Shown here piece by piece: positions 1 through 8,181 of a stretch of DNA of 64,000 nucleotides (the first letter of the stretch is position 1; each line of letters opens with the position of its first letter). Position numbers and translations under genes: made by a program. The notes under the pieces were generated by a model. That model was given only the letters and a program-made list of their open reading frames with translations. It was not told the origin of the DNA and did not search any database. Source of the stretch: Hydrogenophaga sp. (GTDB lineage: Bacteria; Pseudomonadota; Gammaproteobacteria; Burkholderiales; Burkholderiaceae_C); contig JAABQK010000001.1 of the NCBI GenBank assembly GCA_011391495.1, positions 310,001-374,000 of the forward strand, written 5' to 3'.

Positions 1-2
1 TC

Positions 3-587
3 CTGAGTTTGACAGCGGTCATGCTGGCACTCGCCCCACTGCGTGCGAAGGCGCACGGGGCGCTGGAGCACAAGGCCGCGCTCAAAAGCGGCAGCGCCTA
101 CAAGCGTTCGATCACGACGTATGCGGTCCCGGATGTGGTGTTGACCGATGCCGACGAACGACCGGTGCGGCTGCTCGACCTGTTGGCCAGCAAAGACCCG
201 GTGATGGTGAACTTCACCTTCACCACCTGCAGCACCATTTGTCCGGTGATGACCAAGGTGTTTTCGGAGGTACCTGCCAGGCTGGGCAGTGACGCCCGGC
301 AGCTGCGCATGATCTCGATTTCCATCGATCCGGAAAACGACACACCCTTGCAGCTCAAGGCCTACGCCAAGAGCCTGCGTGCCGGAGAGCGCTGGACGTT
401 TCTCACCGGTCGCAGCGAGGACATCCGGTCCGTGTTGCTGGCGTTTGGCACCTACCGCGGCAACAAGATGAACCACGAACCCGTGACCCTGATGCGCCCG
501 GCTCACGGAAAGAGCTGGGTGCGCATCGAAGGCTTTGCGTCCCCCGACGAGCTGATCGGTGAGTTCCGCCGGTCGCCCCAGCTGTGA
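3..587 (+). CDS. SCO1/SenC family copper chaperone (5' end outside window)
   Basis: SCO proteins are thioredoxin-fold, membrane-anchored periplasmic copper proteins that help metallate copper oxidases. The copper and redox motif CSTIC followed by P is visible (Cys 74 and 78 counted from the TTG at 9), as are the IDPENDTP segment and the conserved downstream His in NHEP (about residue 156). The frame is open to the window edge and the first residues are hydrophobic. The true start is therefore probably upstream, although TTG at 9 and ATG at 21 are possible starts. It overlaps the next gene by four bases (GTGA), so the two are co-translated. Family assignment is confident. Its client oxidase is not in the window. 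Confidence 0.9.
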   Translation: MSLTAVMLALAPLRAKAHGALEHKAALKSGSAYKRSITTYAVPDVVLTDADERPVRLLDLLASKDPVMVNFTFTTCSTICPVMTKVFSEVPARLGSDARQLRMISISIDPENDTPLQLKAYAKSLRAGERWTFLTGRSEDIRSVLLAFGTYRGNKMNHEPVTLMRPAHGKSWVRIEGFASPDELIGEFRRSPQL

Positions 588-2230
588 CCGCCATGCCGGG
601 AGTTGCACGGTCCTTCCGGCTCGCACTGGCGCTGCTGGCCGCATTGGGCGGCGGGCCGGTTTCGGCGGCCGGGCCAGTCGAGGTGCAGCGCGACGCCCAG
701 TGGGACCTGGGGCAGCGCATCTACCGCGAAGGCATCGGCTTGTCGGGCGAGCCGCTGAAGGCGCTGGGTGCGGCTCAAACCGTGCTTTCCGGCAAAGCCG
801 TGGCCTGCGCAGCATGCCACCGCCGCAGCGGTTTTGGCATGAGCGAAGGCCCTTTCACCATCCGCCCCATCACCGCCACCGCGCTGTTCGAGGCGCAATC
901 CATCGCGGTCCACAGCCCCCGCATCAAGGCGCAGCTCGGCACCCGGCAGCGCCCGCCGTACACCGAGGAGCTGCTGGCAAGGGCCCTACGCACCGGACTG
1001 GACTCGGACAACAAGCCGCTGGACCCGGTGATGCCTCGCTACGCGCTCAACGACACGGAAACCAGGGCGGTGGCCGCCTACCTGTCAACACTCTCGGCGC
1101 AGCCGTCACCGGGTGTCGACGACGAGGAGATCCATTTCGCCACGGTGATACAGCCAGACGTGACGCCGCAACAGCGCCGCGCCATGCTGGACATCATGCA
1201 GGCCTTCTTCAAAGACAAGAGTGGCGGTGCGCGCTCCGATGAAAAGCGCCGGGAAGCCGGCAACATGCGGATGTACCGCTCCTACCGCAAGTGGGTGCTG
1301 CATGTGTGGACGCTGAGCGGACCTAGCAACACCTGGGGCCAGCAGCTGGAAGCCTTGTACCGAGCCCAGCCGGTGTTCGCCATGGTCGGAGGCCTGGGCA
1401 CATCGAGTTGGCAGCCCATTCACGACTTCAGTGAGCGTCATGAAATCCCCAGCGTGTTCCCGCAGGTGGACCTGCCTGTGGTGTCGGGCAGCAACGACTA
1501 CAACTTCTACTTCTCCCGCGGCCTCATGCTCGACGCCGAAGTGCTGGCGAAATTCCTGCGCGACCGCGGAGAAATCGGCACCCTCATCCAGGTCCATCGA
1601 CAGGACGAAGAAGGATTGGCCACGTCCGCCGCCTTCCGCAAGGCGCTGCCAACAGGCTCTGCGCTGGAGGACCGTGTACTGGACGGTCCAGCCACGGCGG
1701 CCTTCTGGCGCCAGGTGGCGGATGCCAAGGCCTCGGCTGTGGTGCTGTGGCTGGGGCCCCAGGATGTGGCCGACGCGCGGGCCCTGGCCGAGACGCCACA
1801 ACGACCGGTGTACCTGTCGTGGACGATGCTCGGCGGCAAACGCCCCGCCTTCGCCGACGCGTCCGGTGCCAACGTCCGGCTGGTCTATCCCACGGACCTG
1901 CCACCCAAGCACGAGGCGCGGCTGCTGCGCACCCGCCTGTGGCTGCACAACAAGGGCATTGCACTCACCGACGAAGCGATCCAGGTCAACACGCAGTTCG
2001 CGCTGACGGTGCTGAGCGATGCGCTGGGGCACATCATGGACAGTTTTTCACGCGATTTTTTCGTCGAGCGTATCGAGCACGGTGTGTCGCAAACCCCCAT
2101 TCCCTCCCTGTTCCCCAGCGTGAGTCTGGGGCCGGGCCAGCGTTTCGCGGCCAAGGGTCGCAGCCTGGTGCAGTTGGGTGACGCGGCCCGTCCGCTGCCG
2201 ACCGCGCTCTCGGGCTGGATCGTGCCCTGA
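584..2230 (+). CDS. Exported cytochrome c with a C-terminal periplasmic-binding-like domain
   Basis: Residues 1-29 form a signal peptide (hydrophobic core, cleavage near VSAAG). A c-type haem motif CAACH lies at residues 75-79, with a candidate Met ligand in PVMPRY near 150. From about residue 200 to 500 the sequence resembles a type I periplasmic-binding (Leu/Ile/Val-binding-like) fold, with segments such as FAMVGGLGTSS and IPSVFPQVDLP. This suggests a periplasmic electron-transfer protein that also binds a small ligand, but neither ligand nor partner can be named. The start is GTG at 584, overlapping the SCO stop. ATG at 593 is an alternative. The gene faces the secretion operon, with 24 bases between the two stop codons. 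Confidence 0.75.
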   Translation: MTAMPGVARSFRLALALLAALGGGPVSAAGPVEVQRDAQWDLGQRIYREGIGLSGEPLKALGAAQTVLSGKAVACAACHRRSGFGMSEGPFTIRPITATALFEAQSIAVHSPRIKAQLGTRQRPPYTEELLARALRTGLDSDNKPLDPVMPRYALNDTETRAVAAYLSTLSAQPSPGVDDEEIHFATVIQPDVTPQQRRAMLDIMQAFFKDKSGGARSDEKRREAGNMRMYRSYRKWVLHVWTLSGPSNTWGQQLEALYRAQPVFAMVGGLGTSSWQPIHDFSERHEIPSVFPQVDLPVVSGSNDYNFYFSRGLMLDAEVLAKFLRDRGEIGTLIQVHRQDEEGLATSAAFRKALPTGSALEDRVLDGPATAAFWRQVADAKASAVVLWLGPQDVADARALAETPQRPVYLSWTMLGGKRPAFADASGANVRLVYPTDLPPKHEARLLRTRLWLHNKGIALTDEAIQVNTQFALTVLSDALGHIMDSFSRDFFVERIEHGVSQTPIPSLFPSVSLGPGQRFAAKGRSLVQLGDAARPLPTALSGWIVP

Positions 2231-2254
2231 AGCGGGGCCGGCGCCCCGTCATCC

Positions 2255-2950
2255 CTATGTGGGGTCTGTCGCACCGCCCATCAAGCGGACAAACGATTGT
2301 GGCCGTTCGATCAGCCCCATCTCCATCGCCATCAGCGTCATCTCGGCCGCATTGCGCAGGCCCAGTTTCTGCATCAGGCTGGCACGGTGTTTCTCCACCG
2401 TCTTGGGGCTCACACACAGGAACTCCGCGGCGCTGCGGTTGGTGCGGCCCTCCGCGATCAGCCGCAAGATCCCGCGCTCGCGGGTGGTGAGCTGGTCGAG
2501 CTGCGAGGACTTTCCGTTCGCCTGTTCGGGGTGCAGGAAACTCTCCACCACGTGACCCGAGACGTCCGGGCTCAGGTACTTCTTGCCCCTGGCCACGCTG
2601 CGTATCGCGATCAGCAACTCCTCGAGGCTGGCGTCCTTCAACACATAACCGTCGACACCCAGGCGCAACGCGGCACTCACATGCTCCTCGGTCCGCGAGC
2701 CGGTCAGGATCAGGATCCGGACCTGGGTCTGCCGGCGTTTGAGCAGAGAGACAACATCGAACCCGCTGCCCTCCGCCAGCCGGATGTCCATCACGACCAC
2801 ATCAGGCTCCAGGCTGATGCAGGCCTGGGTGGCTTCACGGCCACTGGCGAGATCGCCCACCATGGCCAGATCGGCCTGCTGCGCGAGCAAGGCGGTCAAG
2901 CCTTTGCGAAACAGCGTGTTGTCGTCCACAAGAAGAAGACGGATGTTCAT
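2255..2950 (-). CDS. NarL/LuxR-family response regulator
   Basis: A two-domain DNA-binding response regulator of 231 residues. The receiver spans residues 1-120, with the acidic pair D9/D10, the phosphoacceptor D55 in VVMDIRL, T83 and K105. A LuxR-type helix-turn-helix spans about 150-215 (LTTRERGILRLIAEG, then SPKTVEKHRASLMQKLGL). It is the last gene of the secretion operon and overlaps the preceding pseudopilin by four bases (ATGA), so it is probably made together with the apparatus and may control it. No cognate histidine kinase lies beside it. The kinase at 13361 belongs with an OmpR-type regulator instead. Confidence 0.9.
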   Translation of the reverse strand: MNIRLLLVDDNTLFRKGLTALLAQQADLAMVGDLASGREATQACISLEPDVVVMDIRLAEGSGFDVVSLLKRRQTQVRILILTGSRTEEHVSAALRLGVDGYVLKDASLEELLIAIRSVARGKKYLSPDVSGHVVESFLHPEQANGKSSQLDQLTTRERGILRLIAEGRTNRSAAEFLCVSPKTVEKHRASLMQKLGLRNAAEMTLMAMEMGLIERPQSFVRLMGGATDPT

Positions 2951-3531
2951 TGGGGTCTCCCGGCGGCGGGGCGTTGCGGCAAGGCCAGCCGGTCACCCGT
3001 CTGGCCCGGGTTGGATGGCTCCTGCATGGCCACGGACCGGCTGGCGCCCATGAACGAAAAGACCCACTGCTGGTAGCGCGTGCTGTCGGCGAACTGCCGG
3101 TACACAAAAGCAAATCCAGCCTGCTTGATCGGCTGCGCATCCGACTGGCTGTAGACACCCGCAATTCGCTCACCCACGCGCAACTCCCCCCACTCGGGTT
3201 GGCCGGTGATGGGGTCGGGGTAGAGCCGCCGCAGGTGACGAACCGTGTGGGGGTGGCGCCGGTCTTCCAGCAGGTCTTGCAGGCTGGGAGGCAGTGTCCG
3301 GGGGGCTCCGGGCGGAGCGGCGTAGTAGTAGCGCTGGATGGCCAGGCGGTACTGGTCGCCAGCAAACAGCAGCTGCGCCTCGCGCTCGCGCTGGCGCTGC
3401 AGGGTCCACATGTCCACCGCCGCCATCAGCCCGATGCCACCCAGAACCAGGACGATCAGCAGCCCCAGCAGCGCGAAGCCGCCACATCGACGGACCGGGC
3501 GCTGGTGTTCAGGCGGGTGCAGCGGTTTCAT
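2947..3531 (-). CDS. Pseudopilin lacking Glu5 (GspK-like position)
   Basis: A type II secretion/type IV pilus-like pseudopilin of 194 residues. After a leader of about 18 residues comes the processing site GG followed by FALLGLLIVLVLGG and a hydrophobic helix. Position +5 is Gly, where major pilins have Glu. In known systems loss of Glu5 is typical of the tip pseudopilin GspK, so I infer a minor or tip role, although the protein is shorter than a usual GspK. The C-terminal half is polar and carries no motif I can name. It overlaps the response regulator downstream and abuts the pseudopilin upstream (stop next to start), so it is co-translated with both. Confidence 0.7.
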   Translation of the reverse strand: MKPLHPPEHQRPVRRCGGFALLGLLIVLVLGGIGLMAAVDMWTLQRQREREAQLLFAGDQYRLAIQRYYYAAPPGAPRTLPPSLQDLLEDRRHPHTVRHLRRLYPDPITGQPEWGELRVGERIAGVYSQSDAQPIKQAGFAFVYRQFADSTRYQQWVFSFMGASRSVAMQEPSNPGQTGDRLALPQRPAAGRPQ

Positions 3532-3957
3532 TCAGCGGCCTTCGGTCGTCGGGGTGGGGGCCGCAGGAGCGGGCTGCACGTCGTACACATTGCCCTGGGC
3601 GGTGTCGGCAGGGGCGATCACCACCCAGTCGGCCGCCTCGGTCATCGGGTCCAGCGGCACCTGGCGCAGGTATTTCCGGGACACCAGCTCCTCCAGCGTT
3701 TCCGGGTAGCGCCCCTGGTCGGCGTTGAACTTGTCGATGGCGTCGCGCAGCGTGGCGATGTTCTGCCGCTGCACGTTCAGCCGGCCGTGCTCCAGCGCGG
3801 AAAAGTAGCGCGGAACCGCCAGCGTGAGCAGCAAGGCGATCAGCGTCATGACCACCAGCATTTCAATGAGCGTGAAGCCCCGCTCACGCCCGGCGAGCGC
3901 ATGGGCCGGCTGGCTCCATGCACGGCGACGGTGGGCATGGGTCGTGTTCATGGGCAT
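3532..3957 (-). CDS. Type II secretion pseudopilin
   Basis: A pseudopilin of about 141 residues. The prepilin motif RG followed by FTLIEMLVVMTLIALLL keeps Glu5, then an amphipathic helix with YFSALEHGRL. A short globular part has the GspG-like pattern of paired Asp/Pro turns (RYPETLEELV, VPLDPM). The C-terminus is Pro/Ala/Thr rich. The ATG overlaps the upstream gene's stop as TGATG, and a GTG one codon earlier is an alternative start. It is the second of three pseudopilins encoded after the secretin. It is probably a minor pseudopilin, since another GspG opens the operon. Confidence 0.8.
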   Translation of the reverse strand: MPMNTTHAHRRRAWSQPAHALAGRERGFTLIEMLVVMTLIALLLTLAVPRYFSALEHGRLNVQRQNIATLRDAIDKFNADQGRYPETLEELVSRKYLRQVPLDPMTEAADWVVIAPADTAQGNVYDVQPAPAAPTPTTEGR

Positions 3958-4466
3958 CACCAGTCGGCATACCGCGTGCCGTCCAGTGCGGTGCGCTCCG
4001 ACATGGACGAGACGTCAAAGACATCCAGACCGGGCTGGGGGTCGTCCGCTCGGCTCGCGTAGGCGCGGGTTTTCCACGTCTGGGCAGCGGACACTTCCGG
4101 GTCGGTGTTGAACGGGTCCCGCGGCAGTTGCCGGAGGATGACCATGCGCTCCGAAGCCATGGTGCCCGAGAGGTCGAGCTTGCTCACCAGCTCCTGCGGC
4201 TCGGTCAGATACTCCAGCGACGGGGGATATCCCGACTCGCCCGCTTCCCGCGCCAGCCTGCCGGCGTCGGTCGCGGCCTTGTAGGCATCGATGCCGGCGC
4301 GGATGGTGCGCAGCGCCTGACGCAGTTCGGATTCCTTGGCCCGCGTCACCGCGACCTCGTAAAGAGGCACCGTCATCATGGCCAGCAGCCCGACCAGCGC
4401 CAGCGTGATCACCAGTTCGATGAAGGTGAAGCCCCGGCACGCGGAGCGGCTGGCCCCGTGTCTCAT
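3957..4466 (-). CDS. Type II secretion pseudopilin
   Basis: A pseudopilin of 169 residues with a class III prepilin signal: a basic leader, CRG, then FTFIELVITLALVGLLAMM with Glu5 present. The globular domain carries GYPPSLEYL and LPRDPFN, which resemble the substrate-like loops of GspG/GspH proteins. It follows the secretin gene with a four-base ATGA overlap. Three consecutive pseudopilin genes after gspD, besides gspG at the operon head, give four pseudopilins in all. Which one corresponds to GspH, I or J cannot be decided by eye. Confidence 0.8.
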   Translation of the reverse strand: MRHGASRSACRGFTFIELVITLALVGLLAMMTVPLYEVAVTRAKESELRQALRTIRAGIDAYKAATDAGRLAREAGESGYPPSLEYLTEPQELVSKLDLSGTMASERMVILRQLPRDPFNTDPEVSAAQTWKTRAYASRADDPQPGLDVFDVSSMSERTALDGTRYADW

Positions 4467-6547
4467 TGCGGTGCCTGCGTATCGGTGGCGGGAGCGGACA
4501 CCGGGGCTGGCGTCGGCACCGGCAAGGGAACAGAGCCGATACGCGTGTTGTTGTTCAGCGGTGGCAGGCGCGTGATGGGAGTGGTGCTGCCCGGCACCAT
4601 GACCGGGGCATTGCCCCCGGGTGCCGGTGCCACCGCAGGCGCTGCCGGTGCCAGGGCGGGCAGCGCGGGCCTGGGCCGCACAGGCAGGCGCGGCACGGCC
4701 CCGGCAGCACCCAGGCCGCCAGCGTCGGTGGTGGGTTGCGAGGAAGCCGAACCGATGGGGTCGAGCTGCAAGGCACGTTCGCGCAGGCTGCCTTCGGTGC
4801 CGGAGAACACGTTGCGCACAGAGGCGTCCAGCATGGCGGGCGCACGCAGGATGCGGGGCGTGATCGACAGCACGATCTCGGTCTTGTTGTTGGTGCCGCT
4901 GTTGTTGCCAAACAGGCGGCCCACCACCGGCAGCTGGCCAATGCCCGGGATCTTGGAGGCCGTGTTGCGGTCGCCCGACGAGATGAGGCCGCCGAGGATC
5001 TGGGTCTCGCCGTCCTGCAGGCGCACCACCGTGTTGGCGTTGCGCGTGCCGATCTGGTAGGCCAGCGAACCGTTGGGGCCGGCAATTTCCTTCACGATGG
5101 AGCTCACCTCCAGCGCGATGCGGATGCCCACCTCCTGGTCGTTGTAGACCTGCGGTTCGAACTCCAGCTTCAGACCCACGTCCTGGTACTGCACCGAGCC
5201 CGTCACCACGCCGCCGCCGGTCTGGATCGGGGTGACCGAGTTGGTGATGATGGGCACGCGGTCGCCGATGAGGATGCGCGCCTTCTCCTTGTTGCGCGCG
5301 CGGATGCGCGGGCTGGCCAGGATATTGGCGTCGGTGTCCTGCAGCTTCAGGTTGATGCCCAGTGAGAGCGGCGTCACCAGCAGGTCGTTACGACCCAGGG
5401 CCCGGAGTGCGCCGAGCGTGAGCCCGCCCGAGGGCGTGGGGGTGGAGAAGGTGATCGAGTCCGGGAACTGCACCCCCAGGTTGGTCAGGCGGTCGTGCGA
5501 GACCTCGAGCACCTCCACCTCCAGCATGATTTCGGGCTCGGGCACATCGTGCGCCGCGATCACCTTGGAAGCCACCGCGATAGCATCGGGCGTGTCACGC
5601 ATGACCAGGGTGCTGCTGCGTTCGTCCACCGACACATCCTTGATCTTCAGGACGCTCTTGAGCAGGGACTGCAGATACTTCACGTCGGCGTTCGCGATCT
5701 GGAAGCTGCGCACCTGCAGGTCCTGGTATTCCTTCTGCTTGGCCGCCGTGGCCGGAAAGATGAACAGCGTGTTGGCGTTCACGGCGCGCTTCTCCAGCTG
5801 GTTCTGCATCAGGATCAGGTCCACCGTGTCTTCCACCGCCGCGTCTTTCACGAAGATGGTGGTCTTCAGATCGGCACGCACATCGCGGTCCAGGATCACG
5901 TTCAGTCCGGTCGTGCGCGACAGCGCCTCGAACACCATGCGCAGGTTGGCATCGCGGAACTGCAGGGTCACCGGCTTGTTCATGACCGACAGGGCCGCGG
6001 CCTTGCTGGCCTGTTCCTCGCGCAGCTTCTCTTCCTTTTCGGTGATGAGGGCGAGCTGGCGCCGTGCGCCGGCATGGTTGGGGTTATCCGAGATCGCCGT
6101 CGCCACCTTGGTGCGAGCGGCAGCGAGCTGGTCGTCGTTGAACAGGCGCTCGGACTCGGCCACCAGTCGCGCACTGCGCACATCGAGCTCGATGCCCGCC
6201 AGGCCTCGGCGGGCACGGGTATTGGCCGGTTCCAGCTGCAGCGCCTTGATGTAGAGGTCGCGGGCCTCCGGTACCCGGTTGTCCTTGAGCGCCGCATCGG
6301 CCCTTTGCACCACCGATTGCGCGTAGGTGTTCGTGGCCTTGAGCAGGTCGATGCGGAACTCCCCATTCGACGGCTCCAGCTCATAGGCCTTGCGCAACAT
6401 CACCAGGCCTTCTTCGGGCTGGCCTTCGGCCACCAGCCGCATGCCTTCGCTGTGGTGCCGCATGCCGGCGCACCCGGCGAGCAGCGCCACCAGCACGGTG
6501 CTCCATGCGCCCCGGCGGAGGTGCCTGGCGGGATCTCTATGGGTCAT
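4463..6547 (-). CDS. gspD: Secretin lipoprotein GspD-like with TPR N-terminus
   Basis: This is the outer-membrane channel of the system, 694 residues. A lipoprotein signal ends in LLAGC (Cys 26). Residues about 30-165 look like tetratricopeptide repeats (EEGLVMLRKAYELEPSNGEF, VPEARDLYIKALQLEPAN). An N0/STN-like domain follows (VTLQFRDANLRMVFEALS), then N1-like ring domains and the secretin core from about 340 to 590 (VEVLEVSHDRLTNLGVQFP, VPIITNSVTP, GETQILGGLIS). The C-terminal 110 residues are Pro/Ala rich and disordered. A lipidated secretin with TPRs resembles MshL/PilQ-like secretins more than classic GspD with N0-N3 and a separate pilotin. It overlaps genes on both sides by four bases. 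Confidence 0.9.
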   Translation of the reverse strand: MTHRDPARHLRRGAWSTVLVALLAGCAGMRHHSEGMRLVAEGQPEEGLVMLRKAYELEPSNGEFRIDLLKATNTYAQSVVQRADAALKDNRVPEARDLYIKALQLEPANTRARRGLAGIELDVRSARLVAESERLFNDDQLAAARTKVATAISDNPNHAGARRQLALITEKEEKLREEQASKAAALSVMNKPVTLQFRDANLRMVFEALSRTTGLNVILDRDVRADLKTTIFVKDAAVEDTVDLILMQNQLEKRAVNANTLFIFPATAAKQKEYQDLQVRSFQIANADVKYLQSLLKSVLKIKDVSVDERSSTLVMRDTPDAIAVASKVIAAHDVPEPEIMLEVEVLEVSHDRLTNLGVQFPDSITFSTPTPSGGLTLGALRALGRNDLLVTPLSLGINLKLQDTDANILASPRIRARNKEKARILIGDRVPIITNSVTPIQTGGGVVTGSVQYQDVGLKLEFEPQVYNDQEVGIRIALEVSSIVKEIAGPNGSLAYQIGTRNANTVVRLQDGETQILGGLISSGDRNTASKIPGIGQLPVVGRLFGNNSGTNNKTEIVLSITPRILRAPAMLDASVRNVFSGTEGSLRERALQLDPIGSASSQPTTDAGGLGAAGAVPRLPVRPRPALPALAPAAPAVAPAPGGNAPVMVPGSTTPITRLPPLNNNTRIGSVPLPVPTPAPVSAPATDTQAPQ

Positions 6548-7095
6548 TTGATCCCCCCTGTGGTGTTGAGTGTCTGGGCTGTGTTCAAGGGCAGGTAGGT
6601 GAGCACGATCTGCTGGGCCGTGAGCGTGTCCACCCGGTAGGTGTTGTTGTCGATCACGTCGCCCGCCCCCACGACGAGAAGGGTGTCGCCCTTGGCGAGA
6701 AAGGCCTGCGGCCTGGCGGTCCCCTTCTCGATCAGGCCGACGAAGGTGAACGGCAGCGGCGGCGCCACGGGTGCGGCCGGTGGCGGCGGCGGTGGAGGCG
6801 CCACAACACGTACCGGGGGTGGAGGCGGTTGCCAGTTCAGCACCGCAAAGGCATTGCCCGAGGTGCTGGGCACCGAGCGGCTGCGGTCGGCCAGCGAGAG
6901 CGCAGCATCCCGTACCGGCTCGCTGGTCGCAGGCACCTCCGTCTGGATCGGTCGGCGCGTTTCGCGCGTCACGGCCTCGACCACGCTCTCAGCCGGGTCT
7001 GCATCGCGCCGCCCCCAGAGCATGGCGAGGTAGAAGCTGGCCATGCCAGCGGCCGCCATGAGCAGCCACCGCTGGGTTGTCTTGAGGCGGCTCAT
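6544..7095 (-). CDS. GspC/PilP-like inner-membrane linker protein
   Basis: A bitopic membrane protein of 183 residues. A single transmembrane helix lies near residues 10-27 (WLLMAAAGMASFYLAMLWG). A variable region with two runs of prolines follows (about 95-120), then a compact domain (FTFVGLIEKGTARPQAFLAKGDTL) like the HR domain of GspC or the C-terminal domain of PilP. Such proteins span the periplasm and dock onto the secretin. It sits between the PilO-like gene and gspD, exactly where pilP lies in pilMNOPQ operons. It overlaps gspD by four bases. The family name is inferred from architecture and position. Confidence 0.75.
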   Translation of the reverse strand: MSRLKTTQRWLLMAAAGMASFYLAMLWGRRDADPAESVVEAVTRETRRPIQTEVPATSEPVRDAALSLADRSRSVPSTSGNAFAVLNWQPPPPPVRVVAPPPPPPPAAPVAPPLPFTFVGLIEKGTARPQAFLAKGDTLLVVGAGDVIDNNTYRVDTLTAQQIVLTYLPLNTAQTLNTTGGIK

Positions 7096-7096
7096 G

Positions 7097-7645
7097 TCAA
7101 GGCCTCCGGTACACGAAACTGAAGCGGACCGATGACTCCAGTGCAGCGCTTCCTGCGCCAGCGCGGGTCATGCGCAACTCGTCCAGAGCGACGTGGGGCA
7201 AGGTCTTCAGGACATCGGCACTGAAATCCCGCAGCGCGCGGTAGTCGGCCACCACGGGGAAGGTCGCCGTCACCGTGACCAGCGGCGCATCGGTCTCGTT
7301 CCTGACCTGGTACTCGCCTTTGGGCAGCCGCATGTTGCGCTGATGAGCACTGGCAAACACCCGCCGGAGGTCGCCCGCATGCTGCGACAGCGGCGGAAAC
7401 GTTTGAACGAACTCACCGATCTGCTCGCCCACCGGAACCCGTCGCACCACCACCGCCGGCGCTGACCGGGAAAGGCTGGCAGAACGCGCATCGAACTCGG
7501 CGCGCAGTTCCAGGCCCTCACGCTCCAGCAGGGGCAGCCATGCAGCCAGCAACAGCGCGCCGAGCAGCCCGCCCAAGGCCACCAGGCCTCCCGCCCCCAG
7601 GCGCCGAAGCGCATGGTGCCACCAGCCGGCGAACGGGACTTTCAT
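7097..7645 (-). CDS. PilO/GspM-like inner-membrane assembly protein
   Basis: About 182 residues: one transmembrane helix near residues 20-40 (GLVALGGLLGALLLAAWLP), a short coiled coil, then a ferredoxin-like periplasmic domain (YQVRNETDAPLVTVTATFPV, YRALRDFSADVLKTLP). This is the architecture of PilO and GspM, which form the inner-membrane platform with PilN/GspL. The ATG at 7645 overlaps the upstream stop as ATGA, so I prefer it to an in-frame start five codons earlier. Primary sequence similarity is low, and the call rests on layout and gene order. Confidence 0.7.
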   Translation of the reverse strand: MKVPFAGWWHHALRRLGAGGLVALGGLLGALLLAAWLPLLEREGLELRAEFDARSASLSRSAPAVVVRRVPVGEQIGEFVQTFPPLSQHAGDLRRVFASAHQRNMRLPKGEYQVRNETDAPLVTVTATFPVVADYRALRDFSADVLKTLPHVALDELRMTRAGAGSAALESSVRFSFVYRRP

Positions 7646-8181
7646 GGCGTTTCTCCCCAACTGGCACGCAACTGGAAACGCAACGGGCTGCCCGGTGTCT
7701 GCACCTCGACCGCATGCGAGAGCAGCACCACGTTGGCGAACCGTGCGTCACTTTGCAGGGCCTGCAGGTAATTCAGCATCTCGGTGGCGTTGGCGGCCTC
7801 TGCGGTGAGCGACACGCTGCGTGTGTCCGCCGACGGTTCCACCACCAGCAGCGCGACACTGGAAGGCGCACTCTCCAGGGCTGCGAACAGATCGGCCCAG
7901 GGCGCCATCAGGTGGCGTGACGTTTGCCGAGCCCATTGCAGCCGGGAGGCCTCTTTCGGGTCGCCGCGCACGGACGCCTGTGTCTTCGGCGGCTCTGGCC
8001 GTTCCCGGAGGTCGAGCTCGCTCGTGGCCTGACGCTGCTGCGCGTTGCTGTAGAGCCGGTGGCCCACTTGGACCGCCAAGACCGCCAACAGCAACAGCGC
8101 CGCGAACAGAAACAGCCATGCGGCCGGCGAACGGGTCCGGGCGTTCGGTGCGAACTCCAGGTGAAGACGCGTGTGGCTCAT
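7642..8181 (-). CDS. PilN/GspL-like inner-membrane assembly protein
   Basis: About 179 residues with a short cytoplasmic N-terminus, a transmembrane helix near 20-43 (AAWLFLFAALLLLAVLAVQV), a charged linker and a small periplasmic domain (VALLVVEPSADTRSVSLTAEA, TEMLNYLQALQSD). This is the PilN plan. In PilN systems the cytoplasmic tail contacts PilM, and the gene before it encodes a PilM-like protein. It overlaps both neighbours by four bases. The call is from architecture and context. Confidence 0.7.
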   Translation of the reverse strand: MSHTRLHLEFAPNARTRSPAAWLFLFAALLLLAVLAVQVGHRLYSNAQQRQATSELDLRERPEPPKTQASVRGDPKEASRLQWARQTSRHLMAPWADLFAALESAPSSVALLVVEPSADTRSVSLTAEAANATEMLNYLQALQSDARFANVVLLSHAVEVQTPGSPLRFQLRASWGETP

